DNA of 64,000 nucleotides from Ructibacterium gallinarum (lineage in GTDB: Bacteria; Bacillota; Clostridia; Monoglobales; Monoglobaceae), in contig NZ_JADCKB010000001.1 in assembly GCF_014982785.1 (NCBI RefSeq), positions 62,001-126,000 of the forward strand. Direction: 5' to 3'. The notes under the pieces were generated by a model. It made no database searches, was not told the DNA's origin, and saw only the letters and a program-made list of their open reading frames with translations. The translations under genes and the position numbers were made by a program. Shown piece after piece: positions 38,397 to 46,429 of the stretch. Each line of letters begins with the position of its first letter. The stretch's first letter is position 1.

Positions 38397-39563
38397 TTAT
38401 TTTGTTTCCTGAATCTCATAGCCGCTGCTGTATCCACCGTTTCCGCTTTCTCTATTTTCTCTTTCTTCTTTGCTTCCTCCACGGTTCTTTTTGCCACTTC
38501 TGCGTCTGGATCTTGACCGTTTTTTATTTTTTGAAGCAGTATCTTTGTTTTCTTTATTTCCGTCATCTTCCTTTTTGGTCTCTTGCCCGGAGCCTTCACG
38601 TTCTCCAGACAGGAGTTCACTTCCGGCAACCTCCTTTAATTCCGCCACCAATTCTGGAGTCAACTCCTCATAACCTTCATTGCGCAACTCTTCCAAAACT
38701 TCTTCAGACCGAAACTCTTCTTTTTTGCTATTCTTTCCTCTTTTTTGTTTGTCCAGCAAACGAAAGTCTCCTAAAGCATAGGTTTCAAATTTCACGAGAT
38801 CGCCATGTTCATCTGTAAATTTCACTTTCACTTTGCCTTTCAGCGTAGCAGTATCCACTACTGTTCCAATTCCGTCCGCAGTTTCTACCCGATCTCCCTT
38901 TTTCGGCATTTTGGCCAGCATATCATCATAAGCATTTTGCTCATACTGCAAACAACACATTAGTCTGCCGCAAACGCCTGAAATCTTAGTAGGATTTAAG
39001 GACAATCCCTGCTCCTTTGCCATTTTAATGGACACTGGATGGAAATCGTTCAAAAATGTACTGCAACAAAGCGGCCGCCCACAAATACCAATACTTCCTA
39101 ACTGCCGCGCTTCATCCCGAACGCCGATCTGGCGCAGCTCTATACGGGTACGAAACACGCTTGCCAGAGATTTGACCAGTTCACGAAAATCAATCCGGCC
39201 GTCTGCCGTGAAATAAAACAGAATTTTACTCCGGTCAAAGGTATATTCTGCGCCCACCAGCTTCATTTCCAGCTTGTGCTCTGCAATCTTTGCAGCAGCA
39301 ATCTCAAAAGCTTCTTTTTCTTTTTGCTTGTTTTCCTCTGCCTGCTTAAAATCAGCCTCACTTGCCCGGCGAATAATAGGCTTGAGCGGCGGTACAATTT
39401 CCTGCTCTTCTACCATACGATTGGGAATAACCACCTTTCCCATTTCCACGCCTCGGGCTGTTTCGACCAGCACCTGAACGCCTACATCCAGCTTTTCACC
39501 TTTGGGGTCAAAATAATATGCCTTTCCAGTGCCGTTAAATTTAACTCCTATGATTTCTACCAT
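38397..39563 (-). CDS. ricT: PSP1-domain protein RicT (YaaT) homologue
   Basis: 388 residues. The PSP1 domain covers about 60-240, with the cysteine-rich segment GSIGICGRPLCCSTFL and KISGVCGRLMCCLQYEQNAY; these cysteines bind the Fe-S clusters of the RicAFT complex in Bacillus. In that organism the protein acts in mRNA maturation with RNase Y and in entry to sporulation, competence and biofilms. A long Lys/Glu/Arg-rich C-terminal tail (about 300-388) is low complexity and probably disordered. Its start overlaps the holB end by 23 bases, as in the Bacillus holB-yaaT arrangement. Confidence 0.92.
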   Translation of the reverse strand: MVEIIGVKFNGTGKAYYFDPKGEKLDVGVQVLVETARGVEMGKVVIPNRMVEEQEIVPPLKPIIRRASEADFKQAEENKQKEKEAFEIAAAKIAEHKLEMKLVGAEYTFDRSKILFYFTADGRIDFRELVKSLASVFRTRIELRQIGVRDEARQLGSIGICGRPLCCSTFLNDFHPVSIKMAKEQGLSLNPTKISGVCGRLMCCLQYEQNAYDDMLAKMPKKGDRVETADGIGTVVDTATLKGKVKVKFTDEHGDLVKFETYALGDFRLLDKQKRGKNSKKEEFRSEEVLEELRNEGYEELTPELVAELKEVAGSELLSGEREGSGQETKKEDDGNKENKDTASKNKKRSRSRRRSGKKNRGGSKEERENRESGNGGYSSGYEIQETK

Positions 39564-40524
39564 GGATTTCCTCCCAATATTCCAGAGCCATACAATGTAC
39601 AGCCGCCGGATAATTTACATTCTGACCAATCATACTGCGATACAGCATGGTAATCTCGCAAAACCGAGCCGCAGCCTTTCGGCTGAGCCTTCTGCTAAAC
39701 GCTTCAATTACTTCTGCCTGATCCGCGTTGACAATTTCTGCCTTGTTTCCACACAGCTTTCTGTGGGCAATGTCCCTGCTAAAAGACAACAACACTTCCA
39801 AAATAAATGCTGCATCTGCTTTATGCTGTTTTAAAAATCGGACAAATTCATACAAATCCCGTGCGTTTCCCTCTGCCATTGCCGCCATTTTTTTCATGGC
39901 TTCTTCCCTAAGGGCGATCACGCTATCATCCTGCGCCAGCTGAATTGCTTTTCCAATGACGCCACCACTCATGACCGCCAGCTGTCCGGCCCGGGCCGAA
40001 TCCATTCCCTTTTGCTCTTTCAAATATTCCTCGGTCAGCTGCCGGCCTGCGGGATGCAACCGCAGTATTTGTGCCCGGGAAAGAATGGTTGGCAAAAAAG
40101 CATTTGCATTTTCTGCCAACAGGAGAATAGTACAATATTCCGGCGGTTCTTCAAAAACTTTCAGCAAGCTATTTTGTGCCGGAGCCTGCATAGTATCGGC
40201 ACGGGGCACCACGTAGACCTTGCGTTCTCCCGCATAGGGCCGTATATAAACATCCCGTTTCATACTCCGTATGGTATCTACCAACACATTTTCCTGTTTC
40301 TTAGACGGATCGTAAAGCTGATTGGTGACCACCGCAAAATCCGGATGGGATTCCGGATGCTCTGTGTGCAGAATACCGGCGGCAAAAGCCTTTGCTGTCA
40401 TCATTTTGCCGGAACCTCTTATGCCCTCAAAAATATAAGCATGCCCAATCCGGCCTGTTTCCAGCGTATGCCGCAGCCTCGTTTTTACCGCTTCGTTTCC
40501 CTTCAGTTCTTCCAGTGACACCAA
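39541..40524 (-). CDS. holB: DNA polymerase III subunit delta' (HolB)
   Basis: 327-residue clamp-loader component of the AAA+ fold. The Walker A-like motif is GIRGSGKMMTAKAFA and the sensor region reads PTILSRAQILRLHP. The SRC motif is present as LSRAQ, lacking the strict Ser-Arg-Cys. The Cys4 zinc module usual between the Walker motif and the HPDF segment is absent; AAGILHTEHPESHPDFAVV is continuous. The family assignment rests on the AAA+ core plus its overlap with ricT. It lies between a YaaO-like decarboxylase and ricT, the yaaO...holB-yaaT neighbourhood of Bacillus. Confidence 0.88.
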   Translation of the reverse strand: MVSLEELKGNEAVKTRLRHTLETGRIGHAYIFEGIRGSGKMMTAKAFAAGILHTEHPESHPDFAVVTNQLYDPSKKQENVLVDTIRSMKRDVYIRPYAGERKVYVVPRADTMQAPAQNSLLKVFEEPPEYCTILLLAENANAFLPTILSRAQILRLHPAGRQLTEEYLKEQKGMDSARAGQLAVMSGGVIGKAIQLAQDDSVIALREEAMKKMAAMAEGNARDLYEFVRFLKQHKADAAFILEVLLSFSRDIAHRKLCGNKAEIVNADQAEVIEAFSRRLSRKAAARFCEITMLYRSMIGQNVNYPAAVHCMALEYWEEIHGRNHRS

Positions 40525-40541
40525 TCCACCTTCTTCCCAAG

Positions 40542-41918
40542 CTACCGTTTTATAATTTCTACAGATTCTTCCTCACTATGCCGAAGCAAATACGAAACTG
40601 CCGCAGGATCAATTTTTTGTCCGGGAATCAAAACTGCTGCTCCAGGTGGACAAACCGAAACAATCCCTGCAGAAACTTCACCTGATGCATCTCGTATTGG
40701 TATCCGTTTCTTTTGCGCATTCCATGCCGCCTTTGGTTCCATTGTCATGACAACCTTCGACAGAGGTTCCGGCGCAAGCGCTGGAACGGAATCTAACCGT
40801 GTTCGCGATATCCGTATCAGCGCTTGCTTCAAAAATTCTATTTCCTGCCGTGTATTCGCTGTCGTAATCACAAATACAACATGAAACGCATCCGCCATTT
40901 CCGGATAAATATGAAATGTTTCCTGCAATAACCGCTGCATACAATAACCGCTGACGCCCGTTTTTCTGAAATCAACAACCAGCCGCAGGGCATCCTGAGG
41001 ACAATTTAGCCCTTTGCTGTCCAAAAACTCCAAAACACCGTATTTTCTCACAGTTGCTTTTAGCTCCGCTGTCTGCCGAATACACCGATCCAGCTCCCGA
41101 ACGCCGTGCCGCTCCATATACATGACCGCCTCATCCAAGGAGGTCATTAACAGATAAGAGGGGCTGGTGCTCCGTACCAGCCGCAGAGCCTGCGCCACTG
41201 CGTCCCGGTCAATCAGAGAACCCCGTCCCACATGCAAAAATGCGGTTTGTCCCAAAGCAGGCAAGGTCTTGTGCGCACTCTGCACACAGATATCTGCCCC
41301 AAGAGAAAGCGCTGTTGCCGGCAACTCCTCATGAAACGCGAAATGCGCGCCATGCGCTTCATCTACAATCAAAAACTTTCCGCTGTTATGCAGGCACATG
41401 GCAATCCCCCATATATCGGAGCATATACCATAATAGGTGGGGCTGGTGATCACAGCCCCTGTAATATCCGGATTTTCATCAATTGCAGATTTTACCATTG
41501 CCGCCGTAATTCCAGTATAAACGCCCAGTTCCGGGTCAAAGCCGGGATACACAAACACGGGGCGAAGTCCTGCCAGAACCAACGCCGCAATCACCGCCTG
41601 ATGACAGCTTCGGTCTACCAAAATTTGATCGCCGGCCTTGCAGGCAGCCAGCACTGCGGCATGCAGTCCGCCGCTGGATCCGTTGGTCAGGTAAAAGCTG
41701 GTGCCGGCACCAAATGCTCGTGCAGCCCGCAGCTGTGCTTGCCGAAGAATTCCAGTTGGGTTTTGCAGATCATCCGTTTCAGAAAATTCGGTCACATCCA
41801 GCAAAAAGCCATCCCGTTTCAATCTTTCGCTCAGTCCTTTGCCGTTTTTGTGTCCGGGAATATGAAAACTCACCTGATCCTTTTGATGAAATTTTTTTAA
41901 TTCATGATACAGTGACAT
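40542..41918 (-). CDS. Orn/Lys/Arg decarboxylase-family PLP enzyme (YaaO/SpeA-like)
   Basis: 458 residues, fold type I PLP enzyme. The PLP lysine lies in CVQSAHKTLPALGQTAFLH and the cofactor aspartate in LIVDEAHGAHFAFH. A substrate loop reads YLTNGSSGGLHAAVLA. The Orn/DAP/Arg decarboxylase C-terminal domain follows at about 380-458. Arginine, lysine or ornithine could be substrate; this short form resembles Bacillus YaaO/SpeA. It precedes holB by 17 bases, so it shares the replication/RicT operon. The tmk gene that often sits here is absent. Confidence 0.87.
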   Translation of the reverse strand: MSLYHELKKFHQKDQVSFHIPGHKNGKGLSERLKRDGFLLDVTEFSETDDLQNPTGILRQAQLRAARAFGAGTSFYLTNGSSGGLHAAVLAACKAGDQILVDRSCHQAVIAALVLAGLRPVFVYPGFDPELGVYTGITAAMVKSAIDENPDITGAVITSPTYYGICSDIWGIAMCLHNSGKFLIVDEAHGAHFAFHEELPATALSLGADICVQSAHKTLPALGQTAFLHVGRGSLIDRDAVAQALRLVRSTSPSYLLMTSLDEAVMYMERHGVRELDRCIRQTAELKATVRKYGVLEFLDSKGLNCPQDALRLVVDFRKTGVSGYCMQRLLQETFHIYPEMADAFHVVFVITTANTRQEIEFLKQALIRISRTRLDSVPALAPEPLSKVVMTMEPKAAWNAQKKRIPIRDASGEVSAGIVSVCPPGAAVLIPGQKIDPAAVSYLLRHSEEESVEIIKR

Positions 41919-41938
41919 AGCACACCCCGTTTTTTTAT

Positions 41939-43327
41939 TTAAAAGCGGATTCCTTTGCGGATATACTCCACCAAATCATCAATTTTAACTCTTTCCTGCT
42001 CCATGCTGTCCCGATGTCGTATGGTCACACTGCCGTCTTCCTCGGAATCAAAATCATAAGTAATGCAAAACGGCGTGCCAATCTCGTCCTGGCGGCGATA
42101 CCGTTTTCCAATACTTCCCGCTTCATCGTATTCACACATAAATTCTGCGGCCAGCATATGATAGACTTCTTGCGCTTTTTCCGAAAGTTTTTTAGACAAT
42201 GGCAAAACCGCCGCCTTAATTGGCGCCAGCGCCGGATGAAAATGCATTACAGTACGCACATCATTACGTTCTGCATCAATGACCTCTTCATCATATGCCT
42301 CTACCAAAAACGCCAAAGCCACACGATCTGCGCCAAGTGACGGTTCAATGCAGTACGGCACATACTTTTCCCCGGTTTCGGGATCGTTGTACTCCATCTT
42401 CTCGCCGCTGTGCTGGCTGTGCTGTTTTAAATCAAAGTCCGTCCGGTCGGCAATGCCCCACAACTCGCCCCAGCCAAAGGGGAACATAAACTCAATATCT
42501 GTGGTAGCATTGCTGTAATGGGACAGTTCTTCCTTTTCATGATCCCGAAGCTTGATATTCTCTTCGCTGATACCCAGCGAGAGCAGAAAATGCTTGCAGT
42601 AATCCTTCCAGTAACTGAACCATTCTAAATCGGTGCCCGGCTTACAGAAAAACTCCAGTTCCATCTGCTCAAACTCTCTGGTGCGGAAGGTAAAATTTCC
42701 AGGGGTGATTTCATTACGGAAAGATTTCCCGATCTGTCCAATACCAAACGGTATTTTTTTTCTGGAAGTCCGCTGTACATTCTTAAAGTTCACAAAAATG
42801 CCCTGTGCTGTCTCTGGACGAAGGAAAATTTCATTTTTGCTGTCTTCGGTAACACCCTGAAAGGTTTTAAACATCAGGTTGAATTTGCGGATATCTGTAA
42901 AATTATGCTTGCCGCAATTGGGGCATGCAATTTGATTTTCTTCAATAAATTGCAGCATTTTTTCGTCTGACCATCCATCCGCCGACTGCCCCGTAGCATC
43001 TTCAATCAGCTTGTCTGCCCGAAACCGGCTTTTACACTCCTTACAATCCATCAGCGGATCGGAAAAACCACCCACATGGCCGGAAGCCACCCAGGTCTGC
43101 GGATTCATCAAAATAGCTGCATCCAGCCCCACATTATACGGGCTCTCCTGCACAAATTTTTTCCACCAGGCCCGTTTTACGTTATTTTTAAACTCAACTC
43201 CCAAAGGGCCGTAATCCCATGTATTTGCCAACCCTCCGTAAATCTCGGAGCCCGCGTATACAAACCCGCGGCCTTTGCAAAGCGCAACTATTTTATCCAT
43301 GGTTTTTTCCGTATTTTTCATCATCAT
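41939..43327 (-). CDS. glyQS: Glycyl-tRNA synthetase, dimeric type
   Basis: About 462 residues, alpha2-type class II synthetase. Motif 2/3 regions are visible: [37 protein letters not shown] and [19 protein letters not shown]. The C-terminal anticodon-binding domain covers about 345-462. A cysteine pair pattern (CKECKSRF ... CPNCGKHNF) suggests a zinc site in the insertion. Three consecutive ATGs (43327, 43324, 43321) follow GGAAAGG; the later ones have better spacing. The leader from the promoter is only about 65 bases, too short for a T-box. Confidence 0.95.
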   Translation of the reverse strand: MMMKNTEKTMDKIVALCKGRGFVYAGSEIYGGLANTWDYGPLGVEFKNNVKRAWWKKFVQESPYNVGLDAAILMNPQTWVASGHVGGFSDPLMDCKECKSRFRADKLIEDATGQSADGWSDEKMLQFIEENQIACPNCGKHNFTDIRKFNLMFKTFQGVTEDSKNEIFLRPETAQGIFVNFKNVQRTSRKKIPFGIGQIGKSFRNEITPGNFTFRTREFEQMELEFFCKPGTDLEWFSYWKDYCKHFLLSLGISEENIKLRDHEKEELSHYSNATTDIEFMFPFGWGELWGIADRTDFDLKQHSQHSGEKMEYNDPETGEKYVPYCIEPSLGADRVALAFLVEAYDEEVIDAERNDVRTVMHFHPALAPIKAAVLPLSKKLSEKAQEVYHMLAAEFMCEYDEAGSIGKRYRRQDEIGTPFCITYDFDSEEDGSVTIRHRDSMEQERVKIDDLVEYIRKGIRF

Positions 43328-43399
43328 CAACCTTTCCGAACGCGGCTGGCTGCCGCGCCCCGCATCGTAATTTTATGTCTCTATAGACTATTACTTTTT

Positions 43400-43428
43400 A
43401 TTATAATATATTTTCAAGCGAAATTCAA
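43400..43428 (-). promoter_or_regulatory. Promoter of glyQS
   Basis: On the minus strand TTGAAT (43428-43423), a 17-base spacer and a perfect TATAAT (43405-43400). A hairpin GGAAAGGG/CCCTTTCC (about 43439-43467) lies just upstream between this promoter and spmA. Confidence 0.75.
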
Positions 43429-43539
43429 GCATTATTCAAGGAAAGGGCAAATTTTTCCCCTTTCCCTGTTTTTCCTAAAAAACGGGCTATTTTGCAGACA
43501 ACCTGCATAGAATATACAAAAACGAAAAAGGTGAAAAAT

Positions 43540-44121
43540 ATGCTCAATTACATATGGGGCGGCATGATCCTGCTTTCCCTGATTGTCTCTTTGTTTACCG
43601 GCCGGATAGAAGAAACTGCCGCGGCAGCTGTAACCGGCGCAAGCAGTGCGGTAGAAATCAGCCTGACTCTTCTTGGTATCATGTGTCTTTGGGGTGGGCT
43701 TGCCAAAATTGGCGAGCGCGCGGGGCTGATCGACCTGCTGGCGCGCTTGCTTCACCCGCTTCTTCGCCTTTTATTCCCGGATCTTGACAAGCAAAGTCCT
43801 GCCCGCGGGAAAATTATTTTAAACATAACAGCCAATCTGCTGGGCATGGGAAACGCAGCCACTCCTTTGGGCATTGACGCGATCCGAGAATTAAACCGGA
43901 TCAGTCCAAAGCCCGGCTCAGCTACCAATGCCATGTGCATGCTGGTGGTGTTAAACACGGCTTCTATACAGCTCTTACCCACCACACTGCTCTCCCTGCG
44001 GCAAACCTTTGGTTCCTCTGCTCCGGCAGAAATTATCATTCCCATCTGGCTGACCAGCATCTGTGCCCTGATTGCCGGAATTACCGCGGCAAAATTACTG
44101 GAAAGGAGATATCCGTTGTGA
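43540..44121 (+). CDS. spmA: Spore maturation protein A
   Basis: 193 residues from ATG 43540 (MLNYIWGGMILLSLIVSLFT), preceded by AAAAAGGTGAAAAAT. A multi-pass membrane protein of the nucleoside recognition (Gate) domain family; GMGNAATPLGIDAIRELNRI is the hallmark. With SpmB it is needed for spore core dehydration and heat resistance in Bacillus and Clostridium. Its stop overlaps the spmB start. Presence suggests the organism makes endospores or descends from one that did. Confidence 0.9.
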   Translation: MLNYIWGGMILLSLIVSLFTGRIEETAAAAVTGASSAVEISLTLLGIMCLWGGLAKIGERAGLIDLLARLLHPLLRLLFPDLDKQSPARGKIILNITANLLGMGNAATPLGIDAIRELNRISPKPGSATNAMCMLVVLNTASIQLLPTTLLSLRQTFGSSAPAEIIIPIWLTSICALIAGITAAKLLERRYPL

Positions 44122-44636
44122 CCCAAATTTCTGCCATGGCTGTTCCAGCTGTCATTGCCCTTTTTATTGGAATGGGGCTATATAAAAAAGTAGGGGTGTA
44201 CGACTGTTTTACCGAGGGCGCCGGTTCCGCTCTCAAAAGCATGACCGGTATCCTTCCGTCTTTGGTTGGGCTCATGGCGGCCATTCATATGTTCCGGGCC
44301 AGCGGCGCGCCGGAGCTTCTGGCCGATTTCCTTTCCCCCCTGCTCAGCCGGCTGGGAATGCCGGCCGACGTGCTTCCCCTGGCTCTGCTTCGGCCCATTT
44401 CCGGCAGCGCTTCCACTGCCATGGTGACGGACATCTTTCAAACACTGGGGCCGGATTCCCTGGCTGGAAAAATTGCATCTGTCATGATGGGCTCCACCGA
44501 AACCACCTTTTACACCGTAGCCGTCTATTTCGGCGCAGTGGGGGTTAAAAACACACGACACACCTTGATTGCCGCACTGACAGCCGATATCACGGGCATC
44601 ATTATGTCTGTCTTGATTACCCAATGGCTTTTATAA
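44118..44636 (+). CDS. spmB: Spore maturation protein B (GTG start)
   Basis: 172 residues beginning at GTG 44118, which overlaps the spmA stop (GTGA) and has AAGGAG nine bases upstream; a longer frame from 43935 runs inside spmA and is rejected. A multi-pass membrane protein with the Gate-domain signature FLSPLLSRLGMPADVLPLAL and RPISGSASTAMVTDIFQTLG. Acts with SpmA in spore maturation. Confidence 0.9.
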   Translation: MTQISAMAVPAVIALFIGMGLYKKVGVYDCFTEGAGSALKSMTGILPSLVGLMAAIHMFRASGAPELLADFLSPLLSRLGMPADVLPLALLRPISGSASTAMVTDIFQTLGPDSLAGKIASVMMGSTETTFYTVAVYFGAVGVKNTRHTLIAALTADITGIIMSVLITQWLL

Positions 44637-44707
44637 CTTATCTGGCTTAAAAGACGTGTTTCTTTTCCTAATCAAAAAAGAAATTTTTATTTTTTTTAAA
44701 TTATTGC

Positions 44708-44736
44708 TTGCATTTTTCAGAAAAATAGTGTATACT
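44708..44736 (+). promoter_or_regulatory. Promoter of tRNA-Pro
   Basis: TTGCAT (44708-44713), a 17-base spacer and TATACT (44731-44736), about 65 bases before the tRNA. Confidence 0.65.
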
Positions 44737-44801
44737 ATTTTTTGCGCAGAAAAGCAAGTGCCTTTTGGGCAGATTTTTTCTAATATTTTTAAAAATCAAA
44801 T

Positions 44802-44878
44802 CGGGGTGTGGCTCAGTTTGGTAGAGTACCTGAATGGGGTTCAGGTGGCCGCTGGTTCGAATCCAGTCACTCCGACCA
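44802..44878 (+). tRNA. tRNA-Pro (anticodon GGG)
   Basis: 77 bases including an encoded CCA. The acceptor stem pairs CGGGGTG with CACTCCG. The anticodon stem is CCTGA/TCAGG around the loop ATGGGGT, giving anticodon GGG. The T arm is CTGGTTCGAATCCAG. The C1-G72 pair and TGGGG context are usual for proline tRNAs. Confidence 0.96.
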
Positions 44879-44879
44879 C

Positions 44880-44912
44880 ATCGGAATGGACTTTGCTCCA
44901 TTCCGATTTTTA
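44880..44912 (+). terminator. Terminator of tRNA-Pro
   Basis: Arms ATCGGAATGGA and TCCATTCCGAT around CTTTGC, followed by TTTTTATT. Confidence 0.93.
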
Positions 44913-44925
44913 TTGGTACAAAAAA

Positions 44926-44957
44926 AGGCACATCTGAATTATCATTCAGGTGTGCCT
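44926..44957. repeat. Left copy of the duplicated terminator hairpin flanking element B
   Basis: A 32-base stem-loop (arms AGGCACATCTGAAT and ATTCAGGTGTGCCT) preceded by a run of As. It is repeated at 45312-45344 with one extra T in the loop. Its sequence is unrelated to the hairpin flanking element A. Confidence 0.9.
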
Positions 44958-45311
44958 CAGCGTGTCGATAAAGTATCGACACGCTGACAGATGTTGAAAA
45001 AGGAAGTTAGATTTTTCGTAATCGCTTTCGTCGGCGTACAAAGGTACGGTAGAGAGCGATTGCGGAAAAAGCAAGCAATGACGCCGGTTTCTCGATGAAT
45101 CAGGCGTCATTTTTGCGGAAAGGAAAAGCAATTTTGCGGTCAACATAAATGCCCGGGGAGCCTTCGGGTACAGGGCTCCCGCAAAACTGCTGGTTTTGCG
45201 GGAAAGAGGAGCGGCAGCCGATAACGTGAAGCCGTATTTTCAAAAAAATGCGGCAAACCAAGAGGCTTGCCGCGACGAAGATTGCGGTATAACGACTTTT
45301 TCGACAGTCTG
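44958..45311 (+). mobile_element. Non-coding mobile element copy B (354 bp, MITE-like)
   Basis: Same family as 29859-30099, in the opposite orientation. It begins CAGCGTGTCGATAAAGT and ends with the complement of CAGACTGTCGAAAAAGT. The first 155 or so bases and the last 29 match copy A closely. Between them, copy B carries about 115 bases more, with further hairpins: GGGAGCC/GGGCTCCC, GCAAAAC/GTTTTGC and GCGGCAA/TTGCCGC. No transposase or other credible gene is inside. It lies between the tRNA-Pro terminator and the convergent corA gene. Confidence 0.8.
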
Positions 45312-45344
45312 AGGCACATCTGAATTTATCATTCAGGTGTGCCT
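45312..45344. repeat. Right copy of the duplicated terminator hairpin flanking element B
   Basis: Second copy of the 44926-44957 stem-loop, differing by one added T in the loop, followed by TTCTT. On the minus strand it lies 40 bases after the corA stop and can act as its terminator. Confidence 0.88.
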
Positions 45345-45384
45345 TTCTTGACATCTTAAGATACCAATGATGTATTTACCCGCT

Positions 45385-46302
45385 TTACCAAAATTTTTTC
45401 TTCTTCATAATCCACAGGCAAAAAGCAACAATAACCAGACTAATCACAATAACAGCGGGATAGCCATACTTCCAACTCAGTTCAGGCATTCCCTTAAAAT
45501 TCATTCCATACCATCCTGCCACCAGTGACAAAGGCAAGCAAAGCGTGGTCACTACTGTAAGAATCTTCATAATTCGGTTTTGCCGAATATCCACCTCTGC
45601 CTGAAACAACTCCCGTATCTGAAGGCAATATTCCCGGAGCAGCTGTGATTCGTCCCGCAGCCGTTTTAAACGTTTTTCCAACATATGCATCAATCGCCGT
45701 TCACTGCTGGAAAAAACCCCGTTTTCCTCTTCTTCTAGTTCACTTATCATAACGCCGAGCTGAGAATAATAGCGAAACCAGGCCATTGTTTTTTTGCGCA
45801 TAGAAGTCAGGAGCACACCAAAACGATTCAGGTCCCCGGCCAGGATTTGATCTTCCAGCTGTCCAAGCCGGTCTTCCAACTCTTCTAAGTGGTGCGGATC
45901 TTTAATCAGTAAAAAATCCAGCAGCTCATAAAAAAATCTGCCCGGCCCATTTTCCTGCCGCTGCCTTTCCTGGGCCAGCCGTTTCACAGCAGAACGAATC
46001 ACGCCGCAGTCATCGCAAAGCACCAAATGCGTTTTGGTCAGCAGATAACCAAAAGCAATCCGCTCTCCCTCCTTGGTATGCCGCGGGGTAAACACCGTGC
46101 CGCAAAGGCAGTCCCGGCGGCCTTCGGCCTTGCAGTCCATGACATCTCTTGCAAGGGGTGTATGATGAAGCACCGTCTCCAGTCCAGGCAAAGATCGAGT
46201 ATGAACCAGTTCATCACTGGTCAGAATCACCAATATCTGCGTCTCTGCCTGTGATAAGCCATCTAACCGTTTCATAATATGGTCCAGTGCATACACCTCC
46301 AT
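45385..46302 (-). CDS. corA: CorA-family magnesium/divalent cation transporter
   Basis: 305 residues. The long soluble N-terminal domain has a helical coiled region (about 130-235, LEELEDRLGQLEDQILAGDL). Two C-terminal membrane helices follow, with the signature YGMNFKG at the end of the first. The protein forms a homopentameric channel for Mg2+ or related ions. A cysteine-rich stretch (CKAEGRRDCLCG and LCDDCG) in the N-terminal half is unusual for CorA and might bind metal. AAGGAGGTATTATC precedes the ATG at 46302. Its promoter overlaps a long palindrome. Confidence 0.88.
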   Translation of the reverse strand: MEVYALDHIMKRLDGLSQAETQILVILTSDELVHTRSLPGLETVLHHTPLARDVMDCKAEGRRDCLCGTVFTPRHTKEGERIAFGYLLTKTHLVLCDDCGVIRSAVKRLAQERQRQENGPGRFFYELLDFLLIKDPHHLEELEDRLGQLEDQILAGDLNRFGVLLTSMRKKTMAWFRYYSQLGVMISELEEEENGVFSSSERRLMHMLEKRLKRLRDESQLLREYCLQIRELFQAEVDIRQNRIMKILTVVTTLCLPLSLVAGWYGMNFKGMPELSWKYGYPAVIVISLVIVAFCLWIMKKKKFW

Positions 46303-46328
46303 GATAATACCTCCTTACAAAATGAAAA

Positions 46329-46361
46329 GCCTTTATGATACAATAATTGTATCATAAAGGC
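46329..46361. other. Perfect 33-base palindrome before corA (terminator or operator)
   Basis: Arms GCCTTTATGATACAA and TTGTATCATAAAGGC with a TAA centre. On the minus strand it is followed by TTTTCATTTT and lies 69 bases after the dapL stop, fitting a terminator. It also overlaps a plausible -10 box for corA, fitting an operator. The sequence alone does not decide. Confidence 0.7.
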
Positions 46362-46374
46362 CGAAAAATAACAA
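46346..46374 (-). promoter_or_regulatory. Possible corA promoter
   Basis: On the minus strand TTGTTA (46374-46369), a 17-base spacer and TACAAT (46351-46346). The -10 falls inside the 46329-46361 palindrome. Confidence 0.5.
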
Positions 46375-46429
46375 GACTTCTTTTTGTCCACTGCCCAATA
46401 ACCACTGCCTTGGGCAAGCATTCCATTTT

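Noticed and set aside
43331-43400. T-box riboswitch upstream of glyQS
   Set aside because: The leader from the predicted promoter is only about 65 bases and shows no T-box sequence or terminator/antiterminator pair.
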